From Chrysochromulina parva (taxonomy: Eukaryota > Haptophyta > Prymnesiales > Chrysochromulinaceae), in assembly GCA_002887195.1 (NCBI GenBank), contig PJAB01000491.1, positions 1-25,330 on the forward strand: a stretch of DNA of 25,330 nt. Direction: 5' to 3'. Below the pieces are notes generated by a model. The model saw only the letters and a list, made by a program, of their open reading frames with translations. It ran no database searches and was not told the origin of the DNA. The number at the start of each line of letters is the position of its first letter. Position 1 is the stretch's first letter. The position numbers and the translations under genes are program-made. This document shows, in pieces, positions 1 to 11,514 of this stretch.

Positions 1-198
1 GGTTACCCAGCCAGATTAGGGTTACCGTCACTCACACGTCCGTACCTTCCCCATTCTCTATGAGAGGGGCCGCACCAGAGGCGTTTGCGTCCGGTACAGA
101 GCGTGAACTGACAGGATCAGTGCTCCTGAACGCTCGGAGAGCCTGACACATATCAGTAACTCGTCGCAGTACGCAGATTGCCGTTTGCCTCGACGTCC
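1..198. other. 3' flank of the katanin gene, no gene seen
   Basis: This is the stretch downstream of the katanin-like stop codon. I see no supported coding region, RNA gene or repeat. One TTAGGG hexamer occurs at 16-21 but is not repeated in tandem. Confidence 0.5.
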
Positions 199-1797
199 TC
201 ACGTGCTGCCGAACTCGGCATCCCACTTTGCATACCGCTCGGCGGCATGGACCGTGGGCCGAGTCGCGCTGAGTGCGGCGTCGAGGTCCTCGGCGGAGAC
301 GGGCCCGGGTTTGGGCGGCGCGACAAGTGCGCGCCCGCTCGGTGCGTCGAGGTCGAGCGTGGCGAGCAGCCGTCGGAGCGGTCGCATCGCCGCCTCCTTG
401 GCGACGAGGACGAGGTCTGAGCCCGAGTAGCCCTCCGTGCGCATTGCGATCTCATCGAGGCTGGCGTTCTTTGCGAGGCGGTCGGCGGGGAGCACGCGCT
501 TCAGGATACTCGAGCGCGCCTCTGGCGTTGGATAAGGCACCAGAACACGCTTCTCGAGGCGGCGGAGCAGCGCCATGTCGAGCTCCCATGGCAGATTTGT
601 CGCGGCAAGAAGGAAGACTTGCTCGGACGAGGCGAGCAGCCCGTCCATCTGGACGAGAAGCTCCGTCTTCATGCGGCGTGAGCCCTCATGCTCGCCCGCG
701 TCGCCTCGGGCGCTCATGAGCGCGTCGATCTCGTCGACAAAGATGGTCGAGGGCGCGTGGTGGCGGGCGAGCTCGAAGAGCACACGAACGAGCTTCTCCG
801 AGTCGCCGCGCCACTTGGAGACGATCGACGAGGCGGAGATGTTGAAGAAGGTGGTATTGCACTCGGTGGCGACCGCCTTGGCGAGCAGCGTCTTACCGGT
901 ACCCGGCGGGCCGTAGAGCAGCACACCTTTCCAAGGCTGCAGCAGGCCGGTGAAGTACTCCGGGTACCGAAGCGGCATGACGAGCGATTCCTTCAGGACG
1001 CGTTTGACGCCGTCCGAGCCGGCGACGTCGCCCCAGCGCACGTTCGGGTTCGTCTGGATCATGTCGCGCTGCAGCCAGCCGGCCAGCTCACGTAGTTCCG
1101 CATTGGCTGCCATCGCAGGCGGCAGCCCCGCCTTGCGGATGCGATGCTCCCACGGGTCATCACCCTCGCTCTGTGAGCGCGTGAGCGCCTTGCCTGGCTG
1201 CTGCCCGCTGACCACCAGGCTCGTCGGATCCAGGCCGCCACCCGCGCCGCTGCCCGGGTCCGTGCGCTGCCCATGCGCGCCATTCTCCTTGCCAGGGCCG
1301 CCACCTACCATCGGCAGGCTTGGTGGCGGCGCGGGCGGCCTCGCACGCCGGCCGGCAACGGGCGCCGCGCCGCGGGCCGACGAGCTGCCGTCGTCGACTG
1401 GCTCGTCGGCGGGTGCGCCAGCCGCCGAGCCAGCCGCACCAGTGCTCGACCTCCGCGCACGTGCGGCCGCAGCGCCGCGTGCTGCGCCTGGAGGTCCATC
1501 GACCGCCGCAGAGAACTTGGAGAGCTTTTTGACGAGTGTTGGCTTGCGCGCGAAGCGCAGCTCGTAGTAATCCTCGAACTCTTGCAACACCTGGATGAGC
1601 TCAATGTTGTCGGCGATCTCGTACTGCGCTTGCGTCACGCCGGACTCTGCCTGCAGAGCCTCGACGGAGCCCGTGTAGCCCGACTGGGTGAGGTGGTGCA
1701 GAATGAGTACGATGAGGTTCTTGCCGCGTTCGGCGCGCCGCTTCTCCTCGAGTAGGCGGCTCTCGTGCTCGGCGCGGGTTCGAGTCGCTGTAGCCAT
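199..1797 (-). CDS. KATNAL2: Katanin p60 AAA ATPase, KATNAL2-type (LisH + AAA + Vps4 C-terminal)
   Basis: Predicted microtubule-severing AAA ATPase of the katanin A-like 2 group, which acts on tubulin in cytoplasmic, spindle or ciliary microtubules. The frame opens at 1866, but I chose the Met at 1797 (sequence MATATRTRAEHESRLL), giving 532 residues, because KATNAL2 proteins start with a short charged helix just before LisH. A LisH dimerisation motif lies at about 27-59, followed by an Ala/Pro/Ser-rich linker at about 90-210. The AAA module has Walker A GPPGTGKT at 296-303, the pore-loop context SKWRGDSEKLVR and Walker B IFVDEID at 352-358. The arginine-finger region LRRLEKR is near 412, and EGYSGSDL marks the Vps4-type lid. 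The C-terminus ends RYAKWDAEFGST, matching the family's AxRYxxWxxEF ending. No intron is needed. It is divergent from the BEACH gene. Identification of the subfamily is firm; cellular role is by homology. Confidence 0.93.
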   Translation of the reverse strand: MATATRTRAEHESRLLEEKRRAERGKNLIVLILHHLTQSGYTGSVEALQAESGVTQAQYEIADNIELIQVLQEFEDYYELRFARKPTLVKKLSKFSAAVDGPPGAARGAAAARARRSSTGAAGSAAGAPADEPVDDGSSSARGAAPVAGRRARPPAPPPSLPMVGGGPGKENGAHGQRTDPGSGAGGGLDPTSLVVSGQQPGKALTRSQSEGDDPWEHRIRKAGLPPAMAANAELRELAGWLQRDMIQTNPNVRWGDVAGSDGVKRVLKESLVMPLRYPEYFTGLLQPWKGVLLYGPPGTGKTLLAKAVATECNTTFFNISASSIVSKWRGDSEKLVRVLFELARHHAPSTIFVDEIDALMSARGDAGEHEGSRRMKTELLVQMDGLLASSEQVFLLAATNLPWELDMALLRRLEKRVLVPYPTPEARSSILKRVLPADRLAKNASLDEIAMRTEGYSGSDLVLVAKEAAMRPLRRLLATLDLDAPSGRALVAPPKPGPVSAEDLDAALSATRPTVHAAERYAKWDAEFGST

Positions 1798-2008
1798 CGC
1801 GTGGCCGTTGAGGGCCGTTTTCCATTCACAGCCAATGTTTATAATTCGACACCCATTCCATGGCAAGACGTTTCAAAAAGCCTGCCCCCTTTTCACTGAG
1901 GAAATACAAGTTTCGTCCAAGAGAGGACGAGGGGCCAACCCTGACAAGTTCTCCACCGCGGAGCTCCCGCCCCTGTGAGGCAACACCGAAACTTGCGCAA
2001 CAGCGGCG
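1798..2008. promoter_or_regulatory. Divergent (head-to-head) upstream region of the katanin and BEACH genes
   Basis: This 211-bp gap separates two opposite start codons and must contain both 5' regions. A CCAAT pentamer lies at 1832-1836, followed by an AT-rich stretch (tttataatt, 1838-1846), about 40 bp upstream of the katanin start codon. These are weak matches to known core promoter words and I cannot assign transcription starts. Confidence 0.35.
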
Positions 2009-5000
2009 ATGGCGATGCTTGCGCGAATAGACGCGCTGTTGACGGAAGCGTCGCCGGTTCATGCGAAAGGTCGAATCCAAAAGCGCGACGCCATCCACAC
2101 GCTCGTTCAGAACGTGCCCCATTTTACGCAACCGATGCAGCAAATCGCGCTCCGCCGGCTGCGGCAGCTCGTCGACCGCTCGCTCTACAACCAGGAGGTG
2201 TGCACTTCGGGCCTGCAGCTCGTCTCCGTCATGCTGCGATGGCTCTCTCCCGACCAGCCCGCATTGGCGCCAGCCGTGCTCGACGAGATGCTCAACCTCC
2301 TCGGTGACCTTGGTGGCTACCGTGCGACGCCTCACGAGCTCCAAAAGCTCTTTGAGTTGCTGCAGGCGGGGCTCGCCGCGTTGGCTTCGGAGCCCCAGGA
2401 GGAAGAGGTGCAGCCTCCGGGGTCTCCCTCGGAGGTGCTCACACGTGTAGGGCCGGAGCAACTTTTGCGGCTCCTCCTCCGCTGGTGTGAACGCACCTAC
2501 CAGGACGATGACTCATTGCACGCCAGCCCAATGGCGCCGCAGATGTGCTTCGACTTCAACGGCGTCGGCGGGGGACTCACGCTGCCGTCGGAGCTCGCCG
2601 TGGAGCTCGTGGCGCGGGGTGCTTTCACACTGGGGGGCTGGCTGCGCTACGAGGAGACGAGCGGGTCCGACGACATGCTCCTCTTCTCGGGATTCGCCCC
2701 CGGGGGGGACACAGGCTTTGAGATCTTTCTGCAGCCCTCGCTCTCGCAGATCGCGATCCGCGTGATCGGTGGCTCGACGAGCGGTGCGTCCAAGCTGATG
2801 ATGCGCCGCCCATCTCGCAACCCTTCTCAAGAGACTTGCCATCTGATGGGCGTCGAGCTCAAGCCGGGCAAATGGCACCTGCTCCTGGTCTCCATGCGCA
2901 AGAAGCCCACGATGGTCGGACGGCACGAGGCGATCGTCTTCGTCGATGGCAAGCGGCTGCAGACGGCGCCGTGCGCTTACCCGGGCTCGCTGGCGGCGGA
3001 CAAGGCGAGTGACCGAGCGACTGGCTTCGCGACGTGCTACTTCTACGTGGGCGCGAATCAAAGCAAGCCCCACGAACCCCTCAGCCCGGGGAACAGCTCA
3101 GTTGCATACCAAGTGGCGGGCGGTGGATTTACGGGGCAACTGGGCTCCATCCTGCTGCTCAAGGGCTGTCCGAGCGACGTTGAGGCGGCGGCACTCTTCC
3201 ACGCGGGCACGCAGTGCGCCGACCCGGAGAGTGTGTGCGCCGCCGCCTCCACCCCAAGCGCTGGCGGATTGATCTCTGGAAGATCCGCAACCGTCGTCGC
3301 CGTCTTCGCGGCGCAAACGGCCCACGACAAGGAGTGTACGTCCGTCTGCGGCGCCGTCGACCGGAGCGCCAACATGGTCGACGGCGTGGCCGTGCTGCGC
3401 CCGCTCGATGTGCGCGCCTCGCTCGGCGGCCCGCTCTCCCTCCTGCCTCTGATCGAGCAGACGGCCCTCTCGATGCGGGAGCGCAGAGGGGGCGATGGTC
3501 CTGGCCCCCTCTCGCTCGTCCTCCATGCGCTCACGGCCATCATCCGCGGCGACCCCATCTACCGGATCGAGCTGGAGCGCACCGACACAGTCGGCATGCT
3601 TGGCCACCTGTTGCTCACCTGCCCGGCTCGGACCGTTGACGCCGACCTTCTCGCCGCCATCATGGCCCTCGACACCGCGCTCGAGGGGAGTTCGGAGCTC
3701 TCGGATCAATTGTTGCAGCACGTGCTGCTCCGCGTGGGGCTGTGGGCGCAGGGCGGCGCGGTCATCATGCTCCCGCTGTTGCGTCAGCTCTACCGCCTGG
3801 CGGGGCAGCGGCCTGAGCAGTGGCAACGCACCGACGCCCTCGCGCGCATGTTTGACGAGCTCGTGGCGGTCTTGCCGTGGGCCACGCGTGGCCCGGTGTC
3901 CTTCTCCACGGCCGCGGTGGCCTTCGCCGCATCTACAGCCGTGCCCTCGTCGCCTTCGTCGCCGGCTGCGGCGACGCTGCCGACTCCACCGTCGCCGCCA
4001 CTGTCCGTCCACTCCAGCGACCCCGAAGTGGCCGATCCCTCGGAACGTGACGTGGCCGCAGCCGCGAGCCCCGAGGTCCCAAAGACTTATTGGGTGGAGA
4101 GCATGGACGGCACGGGCTGCGAGTACTCGGAGCCGGAGCTGCACGCGGTGTGGGATGGCGCCTTTGACGTCCTCTGCTCGGTCGCGGATACGTCGCAGGG
4201 CCTCACGAAGGCGCAGCTCGCGTGCCTGGTGCACTTGACGCTGAAGAGTGGCTCGCGTGGCATCCTGGCAGGCCTCTTGCGCACGCTGCTTGTGCGCACC
4301 TTTGCAAAGGACTTGCGCCTGATCGAGATGGTTCTCGAAGGTGGCACCTCGAGCCTCGCCTTTGCCATCTGCGCCGCCATGCAAGCAGAGACGTACTCGG
4401 GTAGCACTGGCCTGCCTCGCCGTGGCCCATCCGTGTGCGACACGGAGCTCCTCGCACTCTTCGTCAAATTCCTCGGCCGGCTGCTCGCCCTCGGCATGCC
4501 GATGGCTTCGGCCCCCGCCGGCCAGCCGCTGCCCGCGTCGGCAGAGCTCCCCGCCGCTGCCCGCTGGGTTCAGCAGACAAGCTGGGCCAAGGGCGGATGG
4601 GCATGGCTCGGACATCTTCTCCTGGGCGCGACGCCAGACTCGATGCTTCTCGAGGCTCTCACCCAGCTGCTTTTGGGCAACGTGCAAAAGCCGCGCGGGC
4701 GCGGCTCCCTGGCGCGCCATTTCAGCCACGGCATTGAGGACGACGAGATTGTCAACGTGATCGGCTTGCAGGACGACCGCGCACAGGTCTTCATAGTGCC
4801 GCAGGTGCTCGTGCCGCTGCTTCATCTGAGCAGCCGTGCGCCGCCGAAGCTGCAGCACTGTATGGTGCTCAACCTGAGCCTCTGGCTGCATCACTCGCCC
4901 GAGTCGCAGAACCACCTGATGCTCATGCAGCAACTTGGCTGGCAGCTACCCGTCTGCACTATCCTCAACGGCACGAATGACCCTGACCGCGCTTCCCACG

Positions 5001-8000
5001 CGCTGTGCGTACGACTCATCTCAGAGCACATGGTGGCGGCCATCCGGCACCCCGGGGACGAGGGATGGGCCGAGGTGCTGCGCACAGTCGCATTCCTCGA
5101 GACGCACACGACTGAGCCCACCCAGCTCAAGCGCAGCACTTTCGTCAAGGTGCTCGAGTTGCTCCGCGGCGCACTGCCCATCCCCAAGAACGGCACCCCC
5201 TTTAGCGACGCGTCGCTCGCCCTCTGGGCCAACGTGCTGCGCTTCGGCCTTCTCGTTGAGGAGTCGTTCGCCGTCTTCGACCCGAATAACACGTCCGAGC
5301 AGCCCACGCAGCCTGGCGAGCGCCGCGTCGCGAAAGCGGGGATTGTGAGCCGCCTGCTCGGCGGAACCACGCCGCGCTCCGCTCAGAACGCGAGCGGCAC
5401 GCGAGGCAAGCTGCCTGCGACGGCGACACCATCGACGGGTACCACGGCCTCCCAGCAGCCTGGGCAGTCCTTTGAGGTGGAGCTCGAGGCCGACGCCTTG
5501 GTCGCTCGGCTGCTCGCCGAGAATCCTGTCCCTCCCCCTCCCCCTCCCCCTGCCCCGAACCCTACGAGCGACATCGGCGACATTTGGAACGGGGGCGTCT
5601 CTACGACGATGGGTGCCGCGGGCGCGGCCGGTTTGGACTTTTTCGGCTTCGGCAAAGAGCAAGAAGTGCAGGCGCATCTGCAAGAGGTAGAGCAATGGCA
5701 GAAGAAGGCGCAGGACGACGTGGCATTCCAGGCGTCGCTTCCGCAGCTGCCGCCGCTCACGAAGCATCTGCGCCGGCGTGAGGACGGCATCTGGGAGGAC
5801 GAGGAGCTTGCGGTGCGCATGCTCCAGCTGATCGAACCACTGATCGTGCAGGCGATCGTCGAGCCGCTCGTGAGCCACATGCTCCACATGAGCGCCGCCG
5901 CCCTCTCGTCAAGCGGCTCGTCAAGTGGCGGCGGCCTCTCGATTGCGCGTTTCATCTCGATGGTGGGCATGGGCGGCTCGAGTGGGCCGGGCGGCGCCCG
6001 TACCGACCTGGACGCGAATGACACGCTGTGCGACGTTGCCGTGCGCCTGCTGCTGCTCGTGCTCGTCGAGGCCGATGCTCGGAAGAGCCCACCGCTGGCC
6101 GCCACCGCTGGAGCTGCTAGCAGTGCCGACGGCGCTGACGGTTGTGGTGGCGCCAACGGCGACGGCCACGACCACGGCCATGGAATCGCGAGCGGCGAAG
6201 GTTCGCCATCGCTGCCCAAGTACATCGAGCTCGGGCTCGATCCGGCGCGACAGCTGCAGGAGCTGCTGCTCTGTGCCGCGTGCTGGTGCCAGAAGCCCAT
6301 CGGGCCCGAGGAGGGGGCTCATGCCGAGAAGAAGGAGTTGCAGCAGCAGCAGCTCAGCGCGGCGCTTGCGCGTCTCATGCAGGCGTGGTCATGCTGCGAT
6401 GGCAAGAAGACTACGCGTGATGTGGCTGGAGGGCACACCGAGCTGCTGCCCGCCGTGGTGCCCGCCATCAAGGGCCTACTGCGTTTCGGCGCCTCGGGCA
6501 GTCGCGAGCTCGCTGGGCTCATGCATCTGCCGTGCTTGCAAGCGGAGCCGCCAACGAGTGAAGCCGGGCGCATCGAGACGCTGCAGCGCTTCGTCGATGA
6601 CTACACGCAGTGGCGCGGGCTGTTACTGCGCAAGCCTTTTGTGGACGGGCTGCGCGCGCTTGAAATGGCCGACGCGCCCCCCAATGTGGCGACCGACAAG
6701 TGGACTGGCCGGCAGCTCCGCCTCTTCGATCAGCAGGACGCGACGAAGCGAGAACAACGCACCCTTTGCGAAAAGGTGCAGAGGGACTCTTTGGCTGCAT
6801 TCAAGGCGCTCAGTGCCGAGGTGCAGCCGCGCGCGGCGATCACGCGATCCGTGATCGCGCGCACGCGTGCTGCGGTGAGCCAGCAGTGGGCTTGGGTGCG
6901 CCATTGCCTGTATGACGATCACCCGATCTGGGGGCGGTGCCGCACCTCGAGCAGCACAGACCTGCTGCCACTCGAGCAGCTCGGGCCTCCGGCAGGCGCC
7001 TCGGGCGAGATCACCTACCGGCTGTGTGACTGGCTCGATGCGCAGCGGCGCCACTTCGTCGTCGTGCCCGAGCTCCACCAACCAGAGTACCGCAAGGACA
7101 AGGAGAAGACCGCTGGTAGTCGCAAGGCGGCGCTGGGCAGCGAAGGCAACGCGGCATCAGGAGCGGCGGAGGCGGTCGCCGGCGGCGGCGCGGCGACCCA
7201 GGCGGTGGCCGACTCGCACGCCGGCGAGGGCGGCGAGAGGGTGACGGGCATGATTGGCTCCGCGGGCAAGCTGCTCTCGTCGGTCGCGCTGTCGATCATC
7301 CCCAAAGGGGTCCCGGCAGAGGATGTGGCCGATGAGGTGGCCGACGAGGGTGCGGACGAGGATGAGGACGAGGACGAGGGCGAGGAAGCTGACGATGAGG
7401 ATGGCAGCCTCGGCGCGCTGATCGGCTCGGACGTCTTCGATCGGCCGTTTTTCCAGACAGATGCCGAGCTCGTACGACCGTACGGCGTGCTCCAGGGCAA
7501 GCTGTACATCTCGGACCGGACCGTGCGCTTCCTCGCGATGGGCGGCAGCGGCGAGGCGGCACCCAAGGACGCTAAGGACGTGGCAACCCTGAGCTCCGTC
7601 TGCAGTGCAGCCATGGCGCGCGACAGCGCACTCGCGTGGCCGCTCGCCTCGGTCAAGCAGATGCATCGGCGTCGGTATCTGATGGAGCAATCGGCGCTCG
7701 AGCTCTTCGACGACGCGGGCGACATGCTGCTCTTCAACTTCAAGTCGAAGCGACTGCGCTCGCGTGTACGCAGCTGGATCAAGAAGAAGAGCATGCTCGA
7801 GTACCGCGACCGCGACCGCGGGACTCGGGGCTTCCGCGAGCAGCTGCATGAGCTGCAGGAGCGCTGGCAGCGGCGCGAGCTGTCCAATTTTGAGTACCTG
7901 ATGCGCCTCAACGAGCTCGCGGGTCGCTCGCACAATGACACGAACCAGTACCCCGTCTTCCCCTGGGTACTCAAGGACTACACGAGCGACAGCCTCAACC

Positions 8001-11000
8001 TGGCCGACCCGGCAGTCTTCCGCGACCTCGCGCGCCCGATGGGTGCGCAGAACGAGGTGCAGCGTGAGATCGTCATGAACATGTACGAGGAGTTCGACGA
8101 CCCGGACATCCCCAAGTTCCACTACGGCTCGCACTACTCAACGGCGGGCTTCGTGCTCTACTACCTGTTGCGCGTCGAGCCATTCACCTCGTACCACAAG
8201 GGGCTGCAATCGGGCAAGTTCGACCACGCCGATCGGCTGTTCCACTCCATCGAGCGCACGTACCACTCGTGCACGCACTCGAGCTCGGACGTCAAGGAGC
8301 TCGTGCCCGAGCTCTTCTACCTGCCCGAGGCGCTCCTGAACAGCAACCGATGCGCCCTGGGCACGCGCCAGGACGGCCAGCGTGTGGATGACGTGATGCT
8401 GCCTAAATGGGCGTCCGACGCGCATGACTTCATTGCCAAGCATCGGGCCGCCCTCGAAAGCGATCACGTCTCGGCCAATCTGCACCACTGGATCGACCTG
8501 ATCTTTGGGTACAAGCAACGCGGCAAGGCGGCTGTTGAGGCGCTCAACGTCTTCTACTATCTCACGTATGGGGTCGATTTTCGCGGGCTTAAGCCCGACG
8601 AGGTTCGCGCGCAGAAGGCTCAGATCAACAACTTTGGACAGACACCGCAGCAGCTGCTGCTCACGCCGCACCCGCAGCGTCGGCCCCGCCCGCTGCCGCC
8701 GCCTCTGCCCGGGCGCGCGCGCGAGGAGAAGGTGGAGCCCGTGCTCATGTACCGACTGGACGGTGTGCCGCTCGCGCTGCTGGCCCTCGAGGAGGCTGTG
8801 GTCATCTTCGACTCGCAGCGGCGCACGCACCACCATCGCGTCGAGCGTGGGCGCGGCCTCGCAGAGAAGCCGATCACTACGGGCGGAAGCGAGCACGCGC
8901 GCCTCTCGACCTTTGCACCCAACGTACCGGTCGCGCGCGCTGTCACGCTCGTGGGCACCGACCCGCGCGCGCGCGACGTGCTGCTCGTGAGCGGTGCGCA
9001 TTGGGACCATTCGCTCTGCATCAGCCTGGCGCATTCGTCGGGCGGGACGCGCCATCGGCTGCGCTACCACTCAGACGTGGTCACGTCCGTCGCGGTCTCC
9101 AAGGACGGCAAGTGGCTCATGAGCGGCTCGTTGGACTCGACCGCACTGCTCTGGTCCCTCGGAGAGGGCGGCCTCGCCTCGACGACTCCCTCGAACGCCA
9201 AGGCACCGACCATGGGGCTGCACCCGACGCATGTCCTGCGCGGCCACTCGGCGGCGGTGCTCTCGGTCGCACTCTCGTCGGCGATGCGCCTCGCCGCTTC
9301 GGGGTCGCGCGATGGCTCGACGGTACTGTATACGCTGCGAGACGGCAAGAGGACACGCGTGCTGCGCGAGCCGGGCGCGGCTGGGATCGAACAGCTCATG
9401 CTCTGCGACTCGGGTCACATTGTGGTCGTGGCCGCTGCGGGCAGCCGCATGCACCTCTTCACGCTCAACGGGCTGCTTGCGTGGTCGTGGGAGAGCTGTG
9501 CCGCGGGCGTGAGCGCGCTCGCGCTCTCGAGCTGCGGCGGAGCGCTCTTCTGCGGCTTCGACGATGGTGCGATACGCTCTTGGCGGCTTCACGATCTCAA
9601 GGCGCTCGTGCAGTACGTGCCCGCGCCCGCACCTATCACGTGCCTTTTCCCTGCCGAGGGCGGCTTGCTCGTGGGCACAAGCCAGCGCCACCTACTCATC
9701 TACCCGGCTTTCTCCTCGGTCGACGATGCGCTCCAGCATGCCAAGGAGGCCGAGGCAGCGGTTGAGGCGGCAGCAGCTGAGGCGGCGGCGGCCAAGGCAG
9801 CAGCTGAGGTGGCGGCGGCCAAGGCAGCAGCTGAGGCAGCGGCCAAGGCAGAGGCGGCAGCGGCCAATGCAGAGGCGGCAGCGGCCAAGGCGGCTGCCGA
9901 GGCGGCAGCGGCCAATGCGGCAGCGGCTGAAACGGCTGAAGATGTGTTGACGACCATCATGCCTTTCACGTCCTTGACGGCTGAGGCGGCAGCGGCCAAG
10001 GCAACGGCCGAGGCGCCAACGGCTGCCGCTGGGGCCAAGACCGGAGCGGCTGAGGGAGCCCTGGCTGGAGAAGACTTTGGACTTGACACCATCGGGCCCT
10101 TCAAGTCCCTGACTGTAGCAGTCGACACCATCGGGCCCTTTAAGTCCCTGACTGTAGCAGCGGCCGAGTGGGCAGCGTACGAAAAGGCAGCATCCGAAAA
10201 GGCGGCGATGGAGGCGGCCGATGCAGAGAGGGCAACGGTAGAGGCGGCCGTATCGGAGGCGGCCGTAGCGGAGGCGGCCATAGCGGAGGCGGCCGTAGCC
10301 GAGTCAAGGGCAGCCAAGATGGCGGCGGCCGAGGCGGCTGCGGTGGAGATGGCGGCGGCATCTGATAAGGCGGCGGCCGAGAAGGCGGCGGCCGAAAAGG
10401 CGGCGGCCGAGAAGGCGGCGGCTGCGGCGGCGGCTGAGTTGGCGGCGGCAGAGTCGGCAGCGGCGGAGAAGGCGGCGGCGGCTGAGAAGGCGGCCGAAAA
10501 GGCGGCCGAGAGGGCGGCCGAGGCCGAGAAGGCGGCGGCGGAAGCGGCGGCGACGGAAGCGGCGGCGATGGAATCGGCGGCGACCGAGAAGGCGGCGGCC
10601 GAGAAGGCGTCGGCCGAGAAGGCGGCGGCCGAGAAGGCGGCGGCCGAGAAGGTGGCGGCCGAGAAAGCGGCAGCCGAAAAGGCGTCGGCCGAGAAGGCGT
10701 CGGCCGAGAAGGCGTCGGCCGAGAAGGCGGCGGCCGAGAAGGTGGCGGCGATGGTGACAGCGGCGGAGATGGCGGCGGCGCAGGAGAAGGCAGCGGAGAT
10801 GGCGGCGGCCGAGTTGGCGGCGGCCGAGAAGGCGGCGGAGGCCGAGAAGGCGGCGGCTGAGAAGGTGGCAGCCGAGAAGGTGGCAGCCGAGCAGGCGGCG
10901 GCCGAGCAGGCGGCGGCCGAGCAGGCGGCAGCCGATCAGGCGGCTGCTGAAAAATCTGCAGAGGCTGCTGCGGCTGTGGCGGCGGCAGTTGAAGCAGCAC

Positions 11001-11170
11001 CGGCAGCTGAGGCAGCAGGGGCGGCGCAAACAGTTGAAGAAGACGTTGGACTCGACACCATCGGACCCTTCAATTCTCTGACAGCACATGTAGCAACGGC
11101 CGACGAGGCGCCAAAGAGTGAGGCTGAGGGAGGACAGGCCGGCGAGATTGGGCCATTCAAGTCCCTGTAA
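2009..11170 (+). CDS. Giant BEACH-domain protein (ConA-like + PH-BEACH + BEACH + WD40) with Ala/Glu/Lys-rich tail
   Basis: A 3053-residue BEACH protein of the LYST/neurobeachin/WDFY type, a family of scaffolds for vesicle traffic, lysosome-related organelles and autophagy. It is one uninterrupted 9.2-kb frame. An N-terminal helical region is followed by a ConA/laminin-G-like domain at about 178-400 ([11 protein letters not shown]). A long armadillo-like helical region spans about 470-1700, with a Pro run near 1175 and a His-rich DGHDHGHG patch near 1385. An acidic run at about 1771-1799 precedes the PH-like domain at about 1810-1925 ([20 protein letters not shown]). The BEACH domain at about 1931-2195 contains [19 protein letters not shown] and [15 protein letters not shown] signatures. 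WD40 repeats occupy about 2250-2570. From about 2577 to the end is a low-complexity Ala/Glu/Lys tail holding five [12 protein letters not shown] motifs. The start is the first Met after the divergent region; Met3 is also possible. No FYVE domain is visible, so a WDFY3 assignment is not supported. Confidence 0.93.
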   Translation: MAMLARIDALLTEASPVHAKGRIQKRDAIHTLVQNVPHFTQPMQQIALRRLRQLVDRSLYNQEVCTSGLQLVSVMLRWLSPDQPALAPAVLDEMLNLLGDLGGYRATPHELQKLFELLQAGLAALASEPQEEEVQPPGSPSEVLTRVGPEQLLRLLLRWCERTYQDDDSLHASPMAPQMCFDFNGVGGGLTLPSELAVELVARGAFTLGGWLRYEETSGSDDMLLFSGFAPGGDTGFEIFLQPSLSQIAIRVIGGSTSGASKLMMRRPSRNPSQETCHLMGVELKPGKWHLLLVSMRKKPTMVGRHEAIVFVDGKRLQTAPCAYPGSLAADKASDRATGFATCYFYVGANQSKPHEPLSPGNSSVAYQVAGGGFTGQLGSILLLKGCPSDVEAAALFHAGTQCADPESVCAAASTPSAGGLISGRSATVVAVFAAQTAHDKECTSVCGAVDRSANMVDGVAVLRPLDVRASLGGPLSLLPLIEQTALSMRERRGGDGPGPLSLVLHALTAIIRGDPIYRIELERTDTVGMLGHLLLTCPARTVDADLLAAIMALDTALEGSSELSDQLLQHVLLRVGLWAQGGAVIMLPLLRQLYRLAGQRPEQWQRTDALARMFDELVAVLPWATRGPVSFSTAAVAFAASTAVPSSPSSPAAATLPTPPSPPLSVHSSDPEVADPSERDVAAAASPEVPKTYWVESMDGTGCEYSEPELHAVWDGAFDVLCSVADTSQGLTKAQLACLVHLTLKSGSRGILAGLLRTLLVRTFAKDLRLIEMVLEGGTSSLAFAICAAMQAETYSGSTGLPRRGPSVCDTELLALFVKFLGRLLALGMPMASAPAGQPLPASAELPAAARWVQQTSWAKGGWAWLGHLLLGATPDSMLLEALTQLLLGNVQKPRGRGSLARHFSHGIEDDEIVNVIGLQDDRAQVFIVPQVLVPLLHLSSRAPPKLQHCMVLNLSLWLHHSPESQNHLMLMQQLGWQLPVCTILNGTNDPDRASHALCVRLISEHMVAAIRHPGDEGWAEVLRTVAFLETHTTEPTQLKRSTFVKVLELLRGALPIPKNGTPFSDASLALWANVLRFGLLVEESFAVFDPNNTSEQPTQPGERRVAKAGIVSRLLGGTTPRSAQNASGTRGKLPATATPSTGTTASQQPGQSFEVELEADALVARLLAENPVPPPPPPPAPNPTSDIGDIWNGGVSTTMGAAGAAGLDFFGFGKEQEVQAHLQEVEQWQKKAQDDVAFQASLPQLPPLTKHLRRREDGIWEDEELAVRMLQLIEPLIVQAIVEPLVSHMLHMSAAALSSSGSSSGGGLSIARFISMVGMGGSSGPGGARTDLDANDTLCDVAVRLLLLVLVEADARKSPPLAATAGAASSADGADGCGGANGDGHDHGHGIASGEGSPSLPKYIELGLDPARQLQELLLCAACWCQKPIGPEEGAHAEKKELQQQQLSAALARLMQAWSCCDGKKTTRDVAGGHTELLPAVVPAIKGLLRFGASGSRELAGLMHLPCLQAEPPTSEAGRIETLQRFVDDYTQWRGLLLRKPFVDGLRALEMADAPPNVATDKWTGRQLRLFDQQDATKREQRTLCEKVQRDSLAAFKALSAEVQPRAAITRSVIARTRAAVSQQWAWVRHCLYDDHPIWGRCRTSSSTDLLPLEQLGPPAGASGEITYRLCDWLDAQRRHFVVVPELHQPEYRKDKEKTAGSRKAALGSEGNAASGAAEAVAGGGAATQAVADSHAGEGGERVTGMIGSAGKLLSSVALSIIPKGVPAEDVADEVADEGADEDEDEDEGEEADDEDGSLGALIGSDVFDRPFFQTDAELVRPYGVLQGKLYISDRTVRFLAMGGSGEAAPKDAKDVATLSSVCSAAMARDSALAWPLASVKQMHRRRYLMEQSALELFDDAGDMLLFNFKSKRLRSRVRSWIKKKSMLEYRDRDRGTRGFREQLHELQERWQRRELSNFEYLMRLNELAGRSHNDTNQYPVFPWVLKDYTSDSLNLADPAVFRDLARPMGAQNEVQREIVMNMYEEFDDPDIPKFHYGSHYSTAGFVLYYLLRVEPFTSYHKGLQSGKFDHADRLFHSIERTYHSCTHSSSDVKELVPELFYLPEALLNSNRCALGTRQDGQRVDDVMLPKWASDAHDFIAKHRAALESDHVSANLHHWIDLIFGYKQRGKAAVEALNVFYYLTYGVDFRGLKPDEVRAQKAQINNFGQTPQQLLLTPHPQRRPRPLPPPLPGRAREEKVEPVLMYRLDGVPLALLALEEAVVIFDSQRRTHHHRVERGRGLAEKPITTGGSEHARLSTFAPNVPVARAVTLVGTDPRARDVLLVSGAHWDHSLCISLAHSSGGTRHRLRYHSDVVTSVAVSKDGKWLMSGSLDSTALLWSLGEGGLASTTPSNAKAPTMGLHPTHVLRGHSAAVLSVALSSAMRLAASGSRDGSTVLYTLRDGKRTRVLREPGAAGIEQLMLCDSGHIVVVAAAGSRMHLFTLNGLLAWSWESCAAGVSALALSSCGGALFCGFDDGAIRSWRLHDLKALVQYVPAPAPITCLFPAEGGLLVGTSQRHLLIYPAFSSVDDALQHAKEAEAAVEAAAAEAAAAKAAAEVAAAKAAAEAAAKAEAAAANAEAAAAKAAAEAAAANAAAAETAEDVLTTIMPFTSLTAEAAAAKATAEAPTAAAGAKTGAAEGALAGEDFGLDTIGPFKSLTVAVDTIGPFKSLTVAAAEWAAYEKAASEKAAMEAADAERATVEAAVSEAAVAEAAIAEAAVAESRAAKMAAAEAAAVEMAAASDKAAAEKAAAEKAAAEKAAAAAAAELAAAESAAAEKAAAAEKAAEKAAERAAEAEKAAAEAAATEAAAMESAATEKAAAEKASAEKAAAEKAAAEKVAAEKAAAEKASAEKASAEKASAEKAAAEKVAAMVTAAEMAAAQEKAAEMAAAELAAAEKAAEAEKAAAEKVAAEKVAAEQAAAEQAAAEQAAADQAAAEKSAEAAAAVAAAVEAAPAAEAAGAAQTVEEDVGLDTIGPFNSLTAHVATADEAPKSEAEGGQAGEIGPFKSL
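9740..11033 (+). repeat. Ala/Glu/Lys low-complexity coding minisatellite (AAAEK units)
   Basis: The 3' part of the BEACH gene is a degenerate repeat encoding pentapeptides such as [10 protein letters not shown] and VAAEK. The underlying 15-bp unit is close to gcggcggccgagaag. The purest arrays are near 10363-10425, 10579-10750 (about eleven units) and 10853-10935, where Lys shifts to Gln (AAAEQ). The peptide resembles the known rigid helical (EAAAK)n type, so a long single helix or coiled coil is likely. The composition also opens long antisense frames that are Pro- or Arg/Leu-rich artefacts. Confidence 0.85.
10085..10160 (+). repeat. 39-bp tandem duplication encoding [10 protein letters not shown]
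   Basis: Two nearly identical 37-nt stretches (10085-10121 and 10124-10160, one visible mismatch) repeat with a 39-nt period. Each encodes [12 protein letters not shown]. Related motifs occur elsewhere in the same tail: TIMPFTSLT at about 9953-9979, [10 protein letters not shown] at 11054-11083, and EIGPFKSL at 11144-11167 immediately before the stop codon. Confidence 0.9.
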
Positions 11171-11514
11171 ATTCAATGCGCGGTGTCTCGACGGTGTACA
11201 CGACCGGACGGTGCGTAATACAAAAATGCCCAGCTGAACGTTGATTTTTCGTTTGTCGCGTTTACACACGGGTTCGTCGCCGGCGCCCGATCCGAACCGC
11301 GGACCGCCGGCGCTCCGAACCGGGCGGGGGGCGCTCGTCTCGAGCCCGGGGCCGCCCCGGGCCGAGCCTGCAGCCTCGCGCGCCGTCGACCCGACCAGGC
11401 CGGTGCGGATTGCATTGGCCGTGCACATTCGCGAAGCTCGGAGCATTCTCGGCCCATCGCGATCGCCGAGGCGACTCGCATTCGATTTGATATGTTATCC
11501 CCGGGCCGGCGTCC
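11171..11514. other. Convergent intergenic region, no gene seen
   Basis: This 344-bp gap lies between the 3' ends of the BEACH gene (plus) and the dehydrogenase gene (minus), so it holds two 3' regions and no promoter is required. A short A-rich stretch (aatacaaaaatg, from 11217) is a possible 3'-processing region for BEACH. I found no convincing RNA gene. Confidence 0.4.

Noticed and set aside
1826..2461. 211-codon minus-strand frame over the divergent region and BEACH start
   Set aside because: Most of it overlaps BEACH coding sequence antisense and it shows no recognisable motif.
3098..4933. 611-codon minus-strand frame inside the BEACH gene
   Set aside because: It is antisense to a clear coding region and its composition is Arg/Ala/His-rich with no domain; high GC removes stop codons from antisense frames.
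10140..11446. Long minus-strand frames (286 and 380 codons) opposite the BEACH tail
   Set aside because: They translate the 15-bp minisatellite into Pro/Ser/Arg or Leu/Gly/Arg monotony and are artefacts of the repeat composition.
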